Under the pieces are notes generated by a model. That model saw only the letters and a list, made by a program, of their open reading frames with translations, did not search any database and was not told the DNA's origin. Shown here in pieces: positions 1 to 7,746 of a stretch of 16,876 bases of DNA. Numbering within the stretch: the first letter of the stretch is position 1; each line of letters opens with the position of its first letter. A program made the translations under genes and the position numbers. The stretch comes from JANRIZ01 sp033764445. Its GTDB lineage: Bacteria; Verrucomicrobiota; Verrucomicrobiia; JAWXBN01. The stretch covers positions 1 to 16,876 of the forward strand of contig JANRIZ010000162.1 of NCBI GenBank assembly GCA_033764445.1, read 5' to 3'.

Positions 1-90
1 AGGGTGAAAGCAATTGGTCCAACCGCAAAAAAATAGTTGCCATATTTTAAAAAAAACCATAATCAACCTAAAAGATAAAAAATGTTAGAC

Positions 91-119
91 TTGATTTTAC
101 CTAGGAGCGGGATTAACAT
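91..119 (+). promoter_or_regulatory. Candidate sigma70-type promoter for the hybrid kinase gene
   Basis: TTGATT at 91-96 and TAACAT at 114-119 are separated by 17 bases; each matches the sigma70 consensus at 4 of 6 positions. Transcription would start near 126 and leave a leader of about 144 bases. The whole 1-269 segment is much more AT-rich than the coding DNA and holds no convincing gene. A second, weaker -10-like TATAAA is at 187-192 without a good -35. The ribosome binding site GAGGAG at 253-258 lies 11 bases before the ATG at 270. This call rests on pattern matching only. Confidence 0.35.
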
Positions 120-269
120 GATTTCAAATCCTCATTTTGGCATTGAAAATATCCTTATGGGTGGTTTAAAAAGTAAATGTTTTTTTTATAAATGGACTCA
201 ATAAATCGGTGAAAAACCATCAAACTGCGAAGATTCAAGCTGAATTTTGATCGAGGAGATTGAATATTT

Positions 270-2915
270 ATGTCAGGCCAACCCGCTCCGCAAATCCCCG
301 TTGCTGGTCCCAGTCCGGTGCCACAGCCGCCGCCGTCCACCCAGTTTACGCCCACCAATCAGCATATTCCGGTGGCCATTTTTGAGACGAATGAAGGGGG
401 ACATTTTCTGTTTGGAAATTCGATCTGGTACAAGATGACAGGGTTGAGTCTGGAGGAGAGCAATGGGCTTGGGTGGATGTCCATTTTTGAGCCCGAGGAC
501 CATCAGTCCCAGGAGCTGTTGCGGATCGCCCTGCAGGGGCAGAAAATCGCCCATGAGACGCGGCTGCGGGTCCGGAGCAGAAAGTTCACATGGGTCTATT
601 TTCGGATTGAGCCGATCCTGACCGATTACGGGCAGGTGAGGGGAATGATGGGAATGGTGATGGATCTGACCGAAAAACGTCAGAGCGAGGATGTGCTCAA
701 GGCCAACGAGCAGGGATTCCGGGCCCTGATCGAGTACGCCACCGACATCATCACCGTCCTGGAGCCGGACGGACGCATCCGGTACATCAGCCCCACCTTT
801 TACCGGCTCTTTGACTACCACCAGCAGGAAATTCTTGGGCATTCCATTTCCGAGTTTGTCCATCCCAGTGACCTTGAGAAGTTTGAGGAGACCCTGGGCC
901 AGTACACCGCCCAGCACGGCGTCAAATTCCAGATCGAGTACCGGTTTCGCAAGGCCGACGGCACGTATCTGTATCTGGACGGGGTGGGGCGGAATCTGTG
1001 CGAGCTGCCGCAGGTGAGGGGGTTTGTCATCAATTCCCGCAACATCACCGAGCGCAAGGAGACCGAGCGCAAATTGCGGCTGCTCAATTCCGTGGTGGCC
1101 AATTCGCAGGAGGCCATTGCGGTGACCGATGCCAATGTGCTCGATGAGGCCGGACCGCGCATCGTGTATTCCAATGACGCCTTTTCGCGCATCAGCGGGT
1201 ATACCTCCGCCGAGCTGCTCAACCGGGCCATCGGTCTGATGCATGGGCCGCAGACCGAGCCCTCCCTTCTGGCCAAAATCCGCGAAGCCTTTGTCAAATC
1301 CTATCCCCTGTCCGCCGAACTGACCCTATACCGCAAGGGGGAGGAAAAGTTCATGGCCGAGATGAATGTGGTGCCCCTGGCCGAGAAGGGATCGACCCGC
1401 AGCAATTACGTGGTGACCATCCGTGACATCACCGAACGTCGGAAAAGCGAGGAGGAGCTGATCCTCACGCGCAAAATGAGTGTGGCCGGGAAGCTGACCG
1501 GATCTTTTGCCCTGGAATTTGACACCCTGCTGGCGCCTGCATTCAACGCCCTTTCCTCGATGGAGAAGGAACTGGCGGGAAGTCCGCTCATTGAGAAGCT
1601 GCGCCAGGCCGAACAACAGCTGCTGCATGCCCGGGAGCTTTCCCGCCGGGCCCTTTCACTGGGGCGTGAATCCTCCAGTGTGCGGAGCATGATCACCCTC
1701 AATGGCGTGGTCAATGAATCCCTGGACATGGTCAAAAACACCCTGCCCCCCGGGATTGCCGTCGCCCCCCAGCTTCAGCCCGGGCTGCGTCCGCTGATGG
1801 CCAACCGCAATGATGTGTCCCAGATACTGTTCAATCTCATCGCCAATGCCCGGGACACGATCGTACAAAAGCACGAAGCCGGGGCTGCCGACGATTGGAA
1901 ACCCCAGATCACCATCCAAACGTATGCCGTCAGCAAAAAGAACCGTGGGGAGGCCTCCTCGCCCCGCAGCTTTCAGGTGATGGCGGTATCGGACAACGGC
2001 ATGGGCATCAGCCTGCACAACCAGGAAATGCTCTTTCTGCCGTTTTTCACCACCAAGACCCATGAGCCCGGAGCCGGATTGGGGCTGGCGACGGTTTGGA
2101 ACATGGCCAAGGCCGCCGGAGGCTGGGTGGAATTGAATACCAATCCCGGCGAAGGCAGCACTTTTTTTGTGTTTATCCCGGAGACAGATTCCACCCCCGA
2201 GATTTCCCCCGCCGTCGCCCCCGTGGCGAAGGCGCCGGAACAGCCCGCCCCCCCGCCGCGTCCGGCCATTCCTGTTCCTGCGGCCGACGCCGCCCCGGCG
2301 GTTCCCAAGGTGCCGGTGTCACCGGTCAAAAGCCAGGCCTCCCCGCCGCCCGCCCCGCCCGGGCAGGCTCCGGTGGCCGCCCAGTTTTCCAAACCCTCCC
2401 CAAAGATCAACGTGCCCGCCGCCCGTCTCAACACCGGTGTGGCCCCGGTCGAGGAGCCGGCGGAGACCGACAAGCCGGTCATTCCCTCCTCGCCGCCCAC
2501 GGCCCGTCTTTCGCATCTGGACGTCACCAGTGGCACGGTCCAAAAGCCCAAGGTCATGATTGTCGAGGACAATGAACTGATCTGCGAGACCCTGCAGAAA
2601 TATCTGACCATTCTCGGTTACGAGGTGGATACCTCCCGCAACGGATCCGAGGCGATCATCAAAATGATGCAGATGCGCAACCAGTTTGATGCGATCATCA
2701 CGGATTTGAACATGCCCATGATTGCCGGTGACAAGCTCATCGAGCGTCTCAAAAAGGACAATTTCAACGGAAAGATCATCGTCATGACCGGATTCCTGAG
2801 CAAGCAGACCGATGAACGGCTCCGGAAACTGGGGGTTGACGACATCCTGCAGAAACCCATCAGTCCCCAGAAAATCGCCCAGCATCTGGGCCGTCTGATT
2901 GGCAAGGATTCCTGA
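270..2915 (+). CDS. PAS-domain hybrid sensor histidine kinase with C-terminal receiver (degenerate H-box)
   Basis: An 881-residue signalling protein with no signal peptide or transmembrane segment, so it is probably cytoplasmic. Visible domains in order: a Pro/Gln-rich N-terminus; PAS 1 (about 33-135, ending DLTEKRQ); PAS 2 (about 152-265, ending NITERKE); PAS 3 (about 272-390, ending DITERR); a HisKA-like dimerisation helix (about 398-480); a HATPase domain (about 500-638) with N-box NLIANARD, G1 box SDNGMGIS, FFTTK and G2 box GAGLGLAT; a Pro/Ala-rich linker (about 639-757); and a receiver (759-881). The receiver keeps the acidic pair E766/D767, phospho-acceptor D812, T840 and K862. In this kinase family the H-box usually reads AHDFNN; here it reads ALEFDT, with Leu415 where the phosphorylated His should be. 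The ATP-binding half therefore looks intact while the classical phospho-acceptor is missing. The start at 270 has an upstream GAGGAG. Nothing visible ties it functionally to the suf operon downstream, and the inputs sensed by the PAS domains cannot be told. Confidence 0.93.
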   Translation: MSGQPAPQIPVAGPSPVPQPPPSTQFTPTNQHIPVAIFETNEGGHFLFGNSIWYKMTGLSLEESNGLGWMSIFEPEDHQSQELLRIALQGQKIAHETRLRVRSRKFTWVYFRIEPILTDYGQVRGMMGMVMDLTEKRQSEDVLKANEQGFRALIEYATDIITVLEPDGRIRYISPTFYRLFDYHQQEILGHSISEFVHPSDLEKFEETLGQYTAQHGVKFQIEYRFRKADGTYLYLDGVGRNLCELPQVRGFVINSRNITERKETERKLRLLNSVVANSQEAIAVTDANVLDEAGPRIVYSNDAFSRISGYTSAELLNRAIGLMHGPQTEPSLLAKIREAFVKSYPLSAELTLYRKGEEKFMAEMNVVPLAEKGSTRSNYVVTIRDITERRKSEEELILTRKMSVAGKLTGSFALEFDTLLAPAFNALSSMEKELAGSPLIEKLRQAEQQLLHARELSRRALSLGRESSSVRSMITLNGVVNESLDMVKNTLPPGIAVAPQLQPGLRPLMANRNDVSQILFNLIANARDTIVQKHEAGAADDWKPQITIQTYAVSKKNRGEASSPRSFQVMAVSDNGMGISLHNQEMLFLPFFTTKTHEPGAGLGLATVWNMAKAAGGWVELNTNPGEGSTFFVFIPETDSTPEISPAVAPVAKAPEQPAPPPRPAIPVPAADAAPAVPKVPVSPVKSQASPPPAPPGQAPVAAQFSKPSPKINVPAARLNTGVAPVEEPAETDKPVIPSSPPTARLSHLDVTSGTVQKPKVMIVEDNELICETLQKYLTILGYEVDTSRNGSEAIIKMMQMRNQFDAIITDLNMPMIAGDKLIERLKKDNFNGKIIVMTGFLSKQTDERLRKLGVDDILQKPISPQKIAQHLGRLIGKDS

Positions 2916-2973
2916 TGGATGGGTCCGGTTCCGGCTGTTTTTGTTTTTTATAAAAAAAGTGGCCCCAGGGGTA

Positions 2974-3003
2974 TTGACAATCGGAGTCATGTTTTGTTAT
3001 CTT
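2974..3003 (+). promoter_or_regulatory. Candidate promoter of the suf operon
   Basis: A perfect -35 hexamer TTGACA (2974-2979) is followed after 18 bases by TATCTT (2998-3003), preceded by an extended -10 TG at 2995-2996. It lies in the 148-base gap between the kinase stop and sufB, and the inverted repeat at 3002-3030 overlaps its -10 end and expected start point. Transcription would begin around 3009-3011. The 6/6 -35 match and its position before a six-gene operon make this the best promoter in the window. Confidence 0.6.
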
Positions 3004-3030
3004 GAACAGGACTTAAATTGTCCTGTTCAA
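3002..3030 (+). promoter_or_regulatory. Perfect inverted repeat, probable operator of the suf operon
   Basis: Two 11-base arms, TTGAACAGGAC (3002-3012) and GTCCTGTTCAA (3020-3030), are exact reverse complements around the AT-only centre TTAAATT. The site overlaps the -10 end and likely transcription start of the suf promoter, where a bound repressor would block polymerase. It is not followed by a T-run, so it is unlikely to be a terminator. Its central part, GACT, then A/T bases, then GTC, fits the core and roughly 25-base size of type I IscR sites, while the outer flanks differ. suf operons are commonly controlled by Rrf2-family iron-sulfur regulators such as IscR, so an Rrf2-type protein encoded elsewhere is the preferred guess. 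Confidence 0.6.
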
Positions 3031-3063
3031 AAAAACATGTCTTTTTCGGCAGGACCGCCCTTA

Positions 3064-4536
3064 ATGGCCAGTCCACACGATCCACCTATGAGCAACAGCG
3101 ACCAGACCATCAATGATTTTGTCAGTGATGACTACAAGTATGGCTTTGAGACCGAGATCGAGTCCGACCAGGTGCCGGCCGGTCTCGACGAGGGGGTGAT
3201 CCGCACGATTTCCGCCAAGAAGGGGGAGCCGGAATTTCTCCTGGAATGGCGGTTGAAGGCCTACAGGCACTGGCTGACCATGGAAGAGCCTGAATGGGCG
3301 AACGTTCATTACGCACAGCCGGACTTTCAAAAGATCATCTATTATTCCTCGCCCAAGGCCAAAAAGAATGCCCCCAAAAGCATGGATGAGGTTGATCCTG
3401 AGCTGATCAAAACCTACAACAAACTCGGCATCCCGCTCAAGGAACAGGAATGGCTGGCCGGGGTGGCCGTGGATGCGGTGTTTGACAGTGTATCGGTGGC
3501 GACCACCTTCAAGGACAAGCTCGCCAAGCTCGGCATCATTTTCTGCTCGTTTTCCGAGGCGGTCCGGGAGCATCCGGAACTGGTCCGCAAGTATGTGGGA
3601 ACCGTGGTTCCCCATACGGACAACTATTATGCGGCGTTGAACACCGCCGTGTTTACGGATGGATCCTTTGTGTACATCCCCAAGGGGGTGCGTTGCCCGA
3701 TGGAACTTTCGACCTATTTCCGGATCAACGCCCGCGGGACGGGGCAATTTGAGCGGACGCTGGTCATTGCGGATGAAGGTGCGTACGTCAGCTATCTCGA
3801 GGGTTGCACCGCCCCCCAGCGGGATGAAAACCAGCTGCATGCGGCGGTTGTCGAGTTGATTGCGCTGGACAATGCGGAAATCAAATATTCCACGGTCCAA
3901 AACTGGTATCCCGGGGACAAGGAGGGCCGGGGCGGGATTTTTAATTTTGTCACCAAACGCGGGAAGTGTGCGGGGAGGAACTCCAAGATTTCCTGGACCC
4001 AGGTCGAAACCGGGTCGGCCATCACCTGGAAATATCCCGGCTGCATTTTGCAGGGGGACAACTCCGTCGGGGAATTTTATTCCGTGGCCGTGACCAATAA
4101 CGCACAGCAGGCGGATACCGGCACCAAAATGATCCATCTGGGAAAAAACACCCGCAGCACGATTGTCTCGAAGGGGATCAGTGCCGGTCGTGGCCAGAAC
4201 AGTTACCGGGGTCAGGTCAAGGTGGCCAGAGGCGCCGAGAATGCGCGCAATTTCAGCCAGTGCGATTCCCTTCTGATTGGCGACAAATGCGGGGCGCACA
4301 CCTTCCCCTATATCGAGGTGGACAACCCCACCGCCCGGGTGGAGCATGAGGCCTCGACCTCGAAAATCGGTGAGGACCAGATTTTTTACCTCAACCAGCG
4401 CGGCATGGCCACACAGGACGCGATCAATATGATCGTCAATGGCTACTGCAAGGAAGTCTTCCGCCAGCTCCCGATGGAGTTTGCGGTGGAGGCTCAAAAA
4501 TTGCTGGGGGTCAGTCTCGACGGCAGTGTGGGTTGA
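3064..4536 (+). CDS. sufB: Fe-S cluster assembly scaffold protein SufB
   Basis: SufB is the core scaffold of the SUF pathway; with SufC and SufD it forms the cytoplasmic SufBCD complex on which clusters are built. From this start the protein has 490 residues, close to the usual length of about 480-495. Characteristic family stretches are visible throughout: ISAKKGEPEFLLEWRLKAYR, YIPKGVRCPMELSTYFRI, SYLEGCTAP, KISWTQVETGSAITWKYPG and RVEHEASTSKIGEDQ. Cys400 (in SQCDS) and Glu429 (in EHEA) appear to correspond to E. coli Cys405 and Glu434, which are reported as important for cluster assembly; the alignment is from memory. The start at 3064 has AGGA at 3051-3054. ATG 3088 would give MSNSDQ and is a real alternative, while ATG 3037 has no ribosome binding site. 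It is the first gene of sufBCDETS, 38 bases before sufC, behind the promoter and palindrome. Confidence 0.97.
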   Translation: MASPHDPPMSNSDQTINDFVSDDYKYGFETEIESDQVPAGLDEGVIRTISAKKGEPEFLLEWRLKAYRHWLTMEEPEWANVHYAQPDFQKIIYYSSPKAKKNAPKSMDEVDPELIKTYNKLGIPLKEQEWLAGVAVDAVFDSVSVATTFKDKLAKLGIIFCSFSEAVREHPELVRKYVGTVVPHTDNYYAALNTAVFTDGSFVYIPKGVRCPMELSTYFRINARGTGQFERTLVIADEGAYVSYLEGCTAPQRDENQLHAAVVELIALDNAEIKYSTVQNWYPGDKEGRGGIFNFVTKRGKCAGRNSKISWTQVETGSAITWKYPGCILQGDNSVGEFYSVAVTNNAQQADTGTKMIHLGKNTRSTIVSKGISAGRGQNSYRGQVKVARGAENARNFSQCDSLLIGDKCGAHTFPYIEVDNPTARVEHEASTSKIGEDQIFYLNQRGMATQDAINMIVNGYCKEVFRQLPMEFAVEAQKLLGVSLDGSVG

Positions 4537-4574
4537 CCCTGCTTTTTTGGAATGTTTGAATTTGGAACAATTTT

Positions 4575-5342
4575 ATGATGCTCGAAATCAAAGACCTCAG
4601 GGCCAGTATCAATGGCAGACAAATCCTCAAAGGGATCAATCTCACCATCAATGACGGCGAAGTGCACGCGATCATGGGACCGAATGGTTCCGGCAAAAGC
4701 ACGCTTTCCCAGGTCATCGCAGGTCATCCGGCCTATGAGGTCGAGGGGGGCGAGGTTCTTTTCAACGGGAAAAACCTTTTGGAGCTGGCTCCCGAGGAAC
4801 GCGCGCGCGAGGGGGTTTTTCTGGCGTTCCAGTATCCGGTTGAAATCCCCGGCGTGAACAATCTGTATTTTCTGCGCGCCGCCTTCAACGAAATCCGCAA
4901 ACACCGCGGTTTGCCGGAGATGGATGCGGTGGAGTTCCTCAAAATGTCGAAGGAAAAGGCGAAGTTGCTGGAGCTGGATGAAAGTTTTCTGAAACGTTCG
5001 GTCAATGAGGGTTTTTCCGGCGGCGAAAAAAAGCGCAATGAAATCTTCCAGATGGCGGTTCTTGAACCCCGCATGGCGGTTCTGGATGAAACGGATTCGG
5101 GTCTGGACATCGACGCCCTGAAGGTCGTCGCGGCGGGGGTCAACACACTCAGACGTCCCGACAACGCCACCCTGGTCATCACCCATTACCAACGCCTGCT
5201 GGATTACATCATTCCCGATTTTGTCCATGTCCTGGCCGACGGACGCATCATCAAGTCCGGCGACAAGGGGCTTGCCCTTGAGCTGGAGTCCCGCGGTTAC
5301 GACTGGGTTCTCGAGGAGGACAAGTCATTGAGCCGCGCCTGA
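4575..5342 (+). CDS. sufC: SufC, ABC-type ATPase of the SufBCD complex
   Basis: SufC is a soluble ABC ATPase that binds SufB and SufD and drives conformational change during Fe-S cluster assembly; it is not a transporter subunit. At 255 residues it matches the family length of about 250. Visible motifs: Walker A GPNGSGKS (35-42), Q-loop region FQYPVEIPGV, signature FSGGE (147-151), Walker B ending in D171-E172, the SufC-typical continuation TDSGLDIDAL, and switch His204 in THYQR. Two consecutive ATGs (4575 and 4578) are possible starts, with GGA at 4564-4566 in front. It sits between sufB (38-base gap) and sufD (44-base gap), and no separate promoter is apparent. Confidence 0.97.
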   Translation: MMLEIKDLRASINGRQILKGINLTINDGEVHAIMGPNGSGKSTLSQVIAGHPAYEVEGGEVLFNGKNLLELAPEERAREGVFLAFQYPVEIPGVNNLYFLRAAFNEIRKHRGLPEMDAVEFLKMSKEKAKLLELDESFLKRSVNEGFSGGEKKRNEIFQMAVLEPRMAVLDETDSGLDIDALKVVAAGVNTLRRPDNATLVITHYQRLLDYIIPDFVHVLADGRIIKSGDKGLALELESRGYDWVLEEDKSLSRA

Positions 5343-5386
5343 TCGCGCGGAAGTTTCCATCTGAATCCAATTTTACCGCACACCGG

Positions 5387-6727
5387 ATGACCACCGAAAC
5401 CCAAAATCCCAAAACCTCCGGACTCGAGGCCTACATCACGGCGGCTGAAGCCCTGGAAAAATCCGAATCACATTCCCCCGGCTGGCTGCGCCAGATCCGC
5501 AGCGCGGGGCTGGCGCATTTTGCCCAAAGGGGTTTTCCGACGATCCGACACGAGGAGTGGCGTTATACAAATGTCGCCCCCCTTGCGGAGATGCCCGTCC
5601 GTTTTCCCACCTCCGGAGCCGAGGTCGAAATTCCCGAAGGTTGCAGCATGGCCGGCCTCGGCGCGATGGAACTTGTTTTTGTGGACGGCTTTTTTGCCCC
5701 CTCACTTTCGACTCTGCGTTCCTTGCCCAAGGGCCTGACAGTCGAGCCTTTGGCCAGTGCCCTTCGGAACAATGCCGCGTTGTTGGAAAAACATCTGACC
5801 CGATATGCGCCCATCGGGGAGAACCCGTTTTCCGCGCTGAACAACGCCCTTTTTTCCGATGGGTGCCTGGTCCATGCCTCCAAAGGGGTGACGTGTGAGG
5901 TTCCGATCCATCTGCTCTTCCTCTCCGGCGCCCAGAGGGACGGGCTCTGTACTCAGCCACGCGTTCTGGTTGTGGCGGAGGAAAACTCCCGGATTTGTGT
6001 GATGGAAACCTTTGCCGGGGTGGGTGAGGCGTCGGTCTTCAACAATGCACTGACCGAAATTTCCGTGGCTGAGCATGCGCGGGTGGAGCACATCAAGTTG
6101 CAGTTGGAAAATTTCCGGACCTATCATATCGCCTTGATCGAAGCCCGGCTCGGGCGCGGGGCCTGGTTGGGTCAGCATTCCATCGCGCTGGGGTCACAGC
6201 TCTCCCGCCACAACATCCATTTCAGCCTCGATGCCGAGAGGATCGATTGTCTGCTCAATGGACTCTACCTTTCCAAGGGGACCCAGCTTCACGATCACCA
6301 TACATTGGTGGATCATCGCAAGCCCCATTGTTCCAGCCATGAATTTTATCACGGGATTCTCACCGAGAAGGGGCGTGGCGTATTCAATGGGAAGATTTTT
6401 GTCCGTCCCGACGCCCAAAAGACCGATGCCAAACAGACCAACCGGGCCCTGCTTCTCTCCAAGGACGCCTCGGTGGATACGAAACCGCAGTTGGAGATTT
6501 TTGCGGATGATGTCAAATGCACCCATGGGGCGACCATTGGGGAAATCAACAAGGAGGCCCTGTATTACCTGCGGGCCCGTGGGATCGGCGCCCCGGAGGC
6601 CCGGGCCATGCTCACCCATGCCTTCGCCACGGAGATCATCAGCCGCATCAAACCGGACACGATCCGGGACCATGTCAATGCACTGGTGCATGCACGCATT
6701 TCCCAGCCGGAGTTCAGCCATGCTTGA
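5387..6727 (+). CDS. sufD: SufD, scaffold partner of SufB
   Basis: SufD is a beta-helix paralogue of SufB that completes the SufB-SufC2-SufD complex and is linked to iron acquisition for cluster assembly. The 446-residue product shows family features: HEEWRYTNVAPL near the N-terminus (where E. coli-type proteins have a similar EEWKYT element), HHTLVDHRKPHCSS and GRGVFNGKIFVRPDAQKTDAKQ in the core, and DDVKCTHGATIGEINKEALYYLRARGIG near the C-terminus. His380 in CTHGAT matches the conserved histidine at the SufB-SufD interface (E. coli His360, aligned from memory). The ATG at 5387 has no clear ribosome binding site, so the exact start is less certain. The stop overlaps the start of sufE by 8 bases, which suggests translational coupling. 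Confidence 0.95.
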   Translation: MTTETQNPKTSGLEAYITAAEALEKSESHSPGWLRQIRSAGLAHFAQRGFPTIRHEEWRYTNVAPLAEMPVRFPTSGAEVEIPEGCSMAGLGAMELVFVDGFFAPSLSTLRSLPKGLTVEPLASALRNNAALLEKHLTRYAPIGENPFSALNNALFSDGCLVHASKGVTCEVPIHLLFLSGAQRDGLCTQPRVLVVAEENSRICVMETFAGVGEASVFNNALTEISVAEHARVEHIKLQLENFRTYHIALIEARLGRGAWLGQHSIALGSQLSRHNIHFSLDAERIDCLLNGLYLSKGTQLHDHHTLVDHRKPHCSSHEFYHGILTEKGRGVFNGKIFVRPDAQKTDAKQTNRALLLSKDASVDTKPQLEIFADDVKCTHGATIGEINKEALYYLRARGIGAPEARAMLTHAFATEIISRIKPDTIRDHVNALVHARISQPEFSHA

Positions 6728-7157
6728 TCTGGAAAAAATCAAGGAAGCCTTTGAGTTGCTCGATTCGTGGGAGCGTTACGAGTACGTGATCGATCTTGGA
6801 AAGAAGATGCCGATGATTCCTGACGCGCTGAAGGATGAGGCCCACAAGGTTCCGGGATGTCTCTCGCAGGTCTGGCTTGATATTTCCCTCGATGAGAAAA
6901 ATCGTCTGCAGTTCCGCGGTGACAGCGACGCGTCCACCGTCAAGGGTCTGGTGGCCATCATCACCTCCCTGTTTGCGGGCAAGACCCCGGAGGAGGCCCT
7001 GGCCCTGAAACCGGTGGAAATCCTCAATGATCTGAATCTGGATGCGCAGATTTCCATGAATCGACAGACGGGCATAGCGAGCATGATCCGGACGATCCAG
7101 AACTTCTGTCTCCATCAATTGGGCCGTTCCCCGTTGCCCATGCCTGCCCACACCTAA
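6720..7157 (+). CDS. sufE: SufE, sulfur-transfer protein for SufS
   Basis: SufE accepts persulfide sulfur from the cysteine desulfurase SufS and passes it to the SufBCD scaffold. The 145-residue product fits the SufE size of about 140. The active-site region HKVPGCLSQVWL places the sulfur-accepting cysteine at residue 47, equivalent to E. coli Cys51 in the PGCQSQVW context. The frame stays open far upstream, but the ATG at 6720 is chosen because SufE homology begins at MLDLEKIKEAF, GGAG lies at 6709-6712, and the overlap with sufD is only 8 bases. The presence of SufE rather than the zinc protein SufU places this operon with the SufS/SufE-type systems. Confidence 0.95.
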   Translation: MLDLEKIKEAFELLDSWERYEYVIDLGKKMPMIPDALKDEAHKVPGCLSQVWLDISLDEKNRLQFRGDSDASTVKGLVAIITSLFAGKTPEEALALKPVEILNDLNLDAQISMNRQTGIASMIRTIQNFCLHQLGRSPLPMPAHT

Positions 7158-7169
7158 CTGATCACTTCC

Positions 7170-7709
7170 ATGCAACAAACTGATGAAACTCTCAAGCTGA
7201 CCCGTGATGTCCGCGCCGTGGCCATTCCGGACGGAACCTATCTGGACTTGACCCGGGACACCGAGGTGGTGGTCACCCAGAAACTGGGCGGCAATTACAC
7301 GGTCATTGCCAACGGACGACTGGCCCGCATTGATGCGCGGGATCTCGATGCGTTGGGGTTGGAGGCGGCAAAACCGCTGACCTCGGCCTCCGGCGAGTTT
7401 GACGAAAAGCTGATCTGGGAACAGATGAAGTCCTGCTTTGACCCCGAGATTCCCGTCAATGTGGTCGACCTCGGGTTGATTTACAGTTGCGAAGCCACCC
7501 TCAAACCGGATGGCAAGCGGCGCGTCGAGGTGAAAATGACCCTGACCGCCCCCGGGTGCGGGATGGGTCCGGTCATTGCCAATGATGTCCGCGACAAGGT
7601 TTCCTCGGTGCCCGGAGTCGATGAGGTGGATGTGGAGGTGGTCTGGGAACCCACCTGGAATCAGGGCATGATGACCGAAGCCGCCAAACTGCAACTGGGT
7701 CTGCTGTAG
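7170..7709 (+). CDS. sufT: SufT, DUF59/MIP18-family Fe-S maturation factor
   Basis: A 179-residue protein of the SufT type: a short N-terminal beta region (about 1-75) followed by a DUF59/MIP18 domain. Diagnostic motifs are DPEIPVNVVDLGLIY starting at D91 and TAPGCGMGP with Cys130, the conserved cysteine of the DUF59 family. SufT-type proteins are known from suf operons and are implicated in maturing Fe-S proteins, especially under high demand; they are not part of the minimal E. coli operon. The gene starts 12 bases after sufE and ends 37 bases before sufS, so it is clearly part of the operon. No clear ribosome binding site precedes the ATG. Confidence 0.9.
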   Translation: MQQTDETLKLTRDVRAVAIPDGTYLDLTRDTEVVVTQKLGGNYTVIANGRLARIDARDLDALGLEAAKPLTSASGEFDEKLIWEQMKSCFDPEIPVNVVDLGLIYSCEATLKPDGKRRVEVKMTLTAPGCGMGPVIANDVRDKVSSVPGVDEVDVEVVWEPTWNQGMMTEAAKLQLGLL

Positions 7710-7746
7710 GGGCTCCAGGGTATCAACCGCCACAGAGCAACGGCTT

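Noticed and set aside
1080..1440. Third PAS domain as a blue-light LOV sensor
   Set aside because: The segment NRAIGLMHGPQT aligns with the LOV motif region but lacks the flavin-binding cysteine (NCRFLQ), so it is treated as an ordinary PAS domain.
2916..2960. Intrinsic terminator after the kinase gene
   Set aside because: CCGG-TT-CCGG followed by a T-rich stretch looks suggestive, but a 4-bp stem with a 2-base loop is too small to be convincing.
3002..3030. Palindrome as a LexA box
   Set aside because: The Verrucomicrobia LexA motif as I recall it is TGTTC-N4-GAACA; here the half-sites face the other way (GAACA before TGTTC) with a much wider centre, and suf is not an SOS target.
2899..3063. 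Upstream extension of sufB to an ATG inside the kinase gene, or to ATG 3037
   Set aside because: The extension overlaps the kinase stop, runs through the promoter and palindrome, shows no SufB-like sequence, and neither ATG has a ribosome binding site.
3061..4497. Long open frame antisense to sufB
   Set aside because: It is a mirror of GC-rich sufB coding sequence, with His/Pro/Gly-rich composition and no family resemblance; sufB on the plus strand is certain.
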